Of a DNA stretch of 64,000 bases, positions 62,026 to 64,000 are shown in pieces. A model generated the notes under the pieces. It was given only the letters and a program-made list of their open reading frames with translations, did no database searches and was not told the origin of the DNA. The translations under genes and the position numbers were made by a program. The first letter of the stretch is position 1, and every line of letters starts with the position of its first letter. Source of the stretch: Xenopus tropicalis (taxonomy: Eukaryota; Chordata; Amphibia; Anura; Pipidae); contig NC_030683.2 of the NCBI RefSeq assembly GCF_000004195.4, positions 85,585,410 through 85,649,409 of the forward strand, read 5' to 3'.

Positions 62026-63137
62026 ATAGATCAACTGTTGCAGCAATTGTTAGAAAATGGAAGAGGCCAAAGACGACTGTCAGTCTCCCTAGGACTGGGG
62101 CTCCATGCAAGATCTCACCTTTTGGGGTATCACTGATGATAAGAAAGGTGAGGAATGAGCCCAGAACTACAAGGGAGGAGCTGGTCAATGACGTAATGAG
62201 AGCTGGGACCACAGTTTCAAAGGTCACTGTCGGTACAATACTACGCCGTCATGGTTTCAAATCATGCATTGCATGGAAGATTCCCCTGCTCAAGTCATCA
62301 CATGTCCAGGCCCGTCTGAAGTTTGCCAATGACCATCATTGATCATTGATCCAGAGGAGGCATGGGAGAAAGTCATGTGGTCAGATGAAACCAAAGTAGA
62401 ACTTTTTGGTCTAAACTTCACTCGCCGTGTTTGGAGAAAAATAAGGATGAGTTGCATCCCAAGAACACCATCCCTACTGTGAAGCATGGGGGTGGTAACA
62501 TCATGCTTTGGTGCTTTTCTGTGAAGGGGACAGGACGACTGCACTGTATTAAGGAGAGGATGAATGGGGCCATGTATTGTGAGATTTTGAGCAACAACCT
62601 ACTTCCCTCCGTCAGAGCATTGAAGATGGGTCGTGGCTGGGACTTCCAACATGACAATGACCCGAAGCACACAGCCAGGATAACCAAGGTTCTGGAGTGG
62701 CCTAGCCAGTCTCCACACCTAAATCCAATAGAAAATCTTTGGAGGGAGCTGAAACTCCGTGTTGCTCAGTGACAGCCCCGAAACCTGACAGATCTAGAGG
62801 AGATCTGTGTGGAGGAGTGGGCCAAAATCCCTGTTGCAGTGTGTGCAAACCTGGTCAAGAACTACAGGAAACGTTTGACCTCTGTAATTGCAAACAAAGG
62901 CTTCTGTACCAAATATTAACACTGATTTTCCAGGTGTTCAAATACTTATGTGCAGCAGTGCAATACAAATACATTATTTAAAAATCATACAATGTGATTT
63001 CCTGATTTTTTTTTTAAATGCTGTCTCTCACAGTGGGACTGCACCTACAATGTGAATTTCAGAACCCTCCATGATTTCTAAGTGGGTGAACCTGCAAAAT
63101 CGCAGGGTGTTCAAATACTTATGTTCCTCACTGTATA
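62026..63137 (+). mobile_element. 5'-truncated Tc1/mariner transposon with broken transposase
   Basis: Plus-strand frames carry pieces of a Tc1-type transposase: RTTREELVNDVMRAGT and SKVTVGTILRRHGF (HTH region), then [19 protein letters not shown], which holds the C-terminal catalytic-region motif. The frame is broken by at least one stop (62339) and by shifts, so the element is inactive. The right end (TGCAGGTTCACCCAC in reverse sense, ATACTTATGTTCCTCACTG) is a typical Tc1 inverted repeat. The left inverted repeat and N-terminus are missing. Confidence 0.9.
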
Positions 63138-63175
63138 TACATATATGTATATATATGTATATGTGTGTGTGAATA
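63130..63175. repeat. (AT/GT)n low-complexity tract
   Basis: TATATAC/ATGTATATAT/GTGTGTGT repeat directly after the Tc1 right end. TA is the Tc1 target site, so the tract may be the insertion site. Confidence 0.85.
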
Positions 63176-63319
63176 CATGAATATATTTTTGTAAAGCAAA
63201 ATCTGCCACTATAACATTGATTCCTCTGAACAGGTCCCAGCCCTCGGAATATAATTGTAGGAAAAGCTCCTCTGTTAGAAAGAGAAGACTCATATTGTCG
63301 GCTGGAATGCCAGAGTGCT

Positions 63320-63450
63320 TACCATATCCTTGGCTTCCAACCAGCGGGCCTTTACTACAGAACTAAATACCTCACTTACTGTGCATGTCACCTGTACTGA
63401 CCATTTGCCTGGATTTGCTCAGCAATATGGTTCGGACTTTTCTGGGTTCT
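63320..63450 (-). other. exon-like segment, unassigned
   Basis: On the minus strand an acceptor-like TTCTCACTTACAG is followed by AACCCAGAAAAGTCC and an open stretch containing QVTCTVSEVFSSVVKARWL and AKDM, ending at a donor-like GTAAGC near 63318. One in-frame stop lies early in this frame. It could be an upstream exon of the recombinase pseudogene, but I have no family match. Confidence 0.25.
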
Positions 63451-63613
63451 GTAAGTGAGAAATAAAGACATTTAGGTTGTGGCCAGAAAACAAGGTCCTG
63501 CCAAAAGCACAAAATTGTCGGACAGGTATAATGTGCTTGCTTGGCTGCTGAACCAAATTGTAGGGCCTCTGCAAAATGGGAGGTAACTGCTGTACATCTT
63601 CTTAGTTCATGGC

Positions 63614-64000
63614 ACAGGCCCTTTTCTCCCCACCAATGGGGCATGTTCCACTTGCTGCTCTGTATCAAGTCACTGGATGACCCTCCTGCCCCAACATAAC
63701 AATCATCTACTCTGCAACCACAGGGGTCACCATCGTTCCCAGCTGGTGGAGAAAGAAAGAGATAGAGGGTATTAAGGGCCCAGCCAGCAAGTTGGCACAC
63801 GTCACGGCTTAGTAATCATTTCATTGAATCCGGCCCCATGTATTATTGTGTTTAACAAAGAAATTCCCATGGAACCTCAGACCCTGTTCCTCACAAATTC
63901 CTTGACTGATTTACCCCGGCATTCCACGGAGCAGTTTGGGATAAAGGGGGCAGACTGACAGGGCACATATTACCGTTTACAGGCCCTTTTCTCCCCACCA
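63614..64000. repeat. possible start of a 365-bp-period repeat
   Basis: ACAGGCCCTTTTCTCCCCAC and the next two bases (CA) occur at 63614-63635 and again at the window edge, 63979-64000, exactly 365 bp apart. The sequence between shows no internal duplication. The window stops inside the second copy, so a tandem repeat, a duplication or target-site-like flanks cannot be told apart. Confidence 0.4.

Noticed and set aside
62136..62772. Functional Tc1 transposase.
   Set aside because: Frame is broken by a stop at 62339 and shifts, and the left inverted repeat is missing.
63372..63800. 142-codon minus-strand frame.
   Set aside because: No recognisable family; it overlaps an exon-like segment in another frame and a possible repeat. 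Not called as a gene.

Overview
The window reads as vertebrate nuclear DNA, almost certainly from a clawed frog (Xenopus; I cannot separate X. tropicalis from X. laevis). The evidence is a spliced C2H2 zinc-finger gene with GT/AG introns, AT-rich non-coding DNA, and dense repeats of types I know from Xenopus. These include TTAA-flanked Kolobok/T2-like foldback elements, a piggyBac element with Uribo-like ends, a Tc1 copy, and L2/CR1-like and L1-like LINE pieces. There is no prokaryotic gene organisation.

1-18.7 kb: the 3' half of zbtb16 (PLZF) on the + strand. Three coding exons (6146-6316, 10957-11124, 12574-12803) encode the last six C2H2 fingers and the characteristic C-terminus ending in YLYLCYV. 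The BTB domain and first fingers lie upstream of the window. The introns hold a 13-copy 31-bp minisatellite and several low-repeat, GC-balanced stretches that look like conserved non-coding elements. The 3' UTR probably runs several kilobases, with AATAAA candidates at 14253, 17141 and 18703.

18.8-53.6 kb: intergenic DNA with no convincing host exon. It is a mosaic of foldback transposons (18.83, 21.60, 22.92, 36.48, 37.17, 47.83 and 48.75 kb), an L1-like insertion with a 14-bp target duplication (38.29-39.14 kb), and a 1.8-kb inverted-repeat element split by an LTR-like insertion (27.63-29.48 kb). It also holds a second inverted-repeat element containing a 37-bp minisatellite (29.88-31.22 kb), several short retroelement-like tails with a hammerhead-like core, and microsatellites.

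53.6-64 kb: the most interesting part. On the minus strand lies a decayed multi-exon gene whose pieces resemble a tyrosine recombinase (Crypton-like), followed by an exon resembling a SET domain. It carries in-frame stops and frameshifts. Later insertions have broken it: a 2.4-kb piggyBac-type element in an intron, a solo LTR-like element inside an exon, and a second LTR-like element that itself holds a TTAA foldback element. Both LTR-like elements have TG...CA ends, 5-bp target duplications and a tRNA-like segment at the 3' end, which is unusual. A 5'-truncated Tc1 element and the start of a possible 365-bp repeat close the window.
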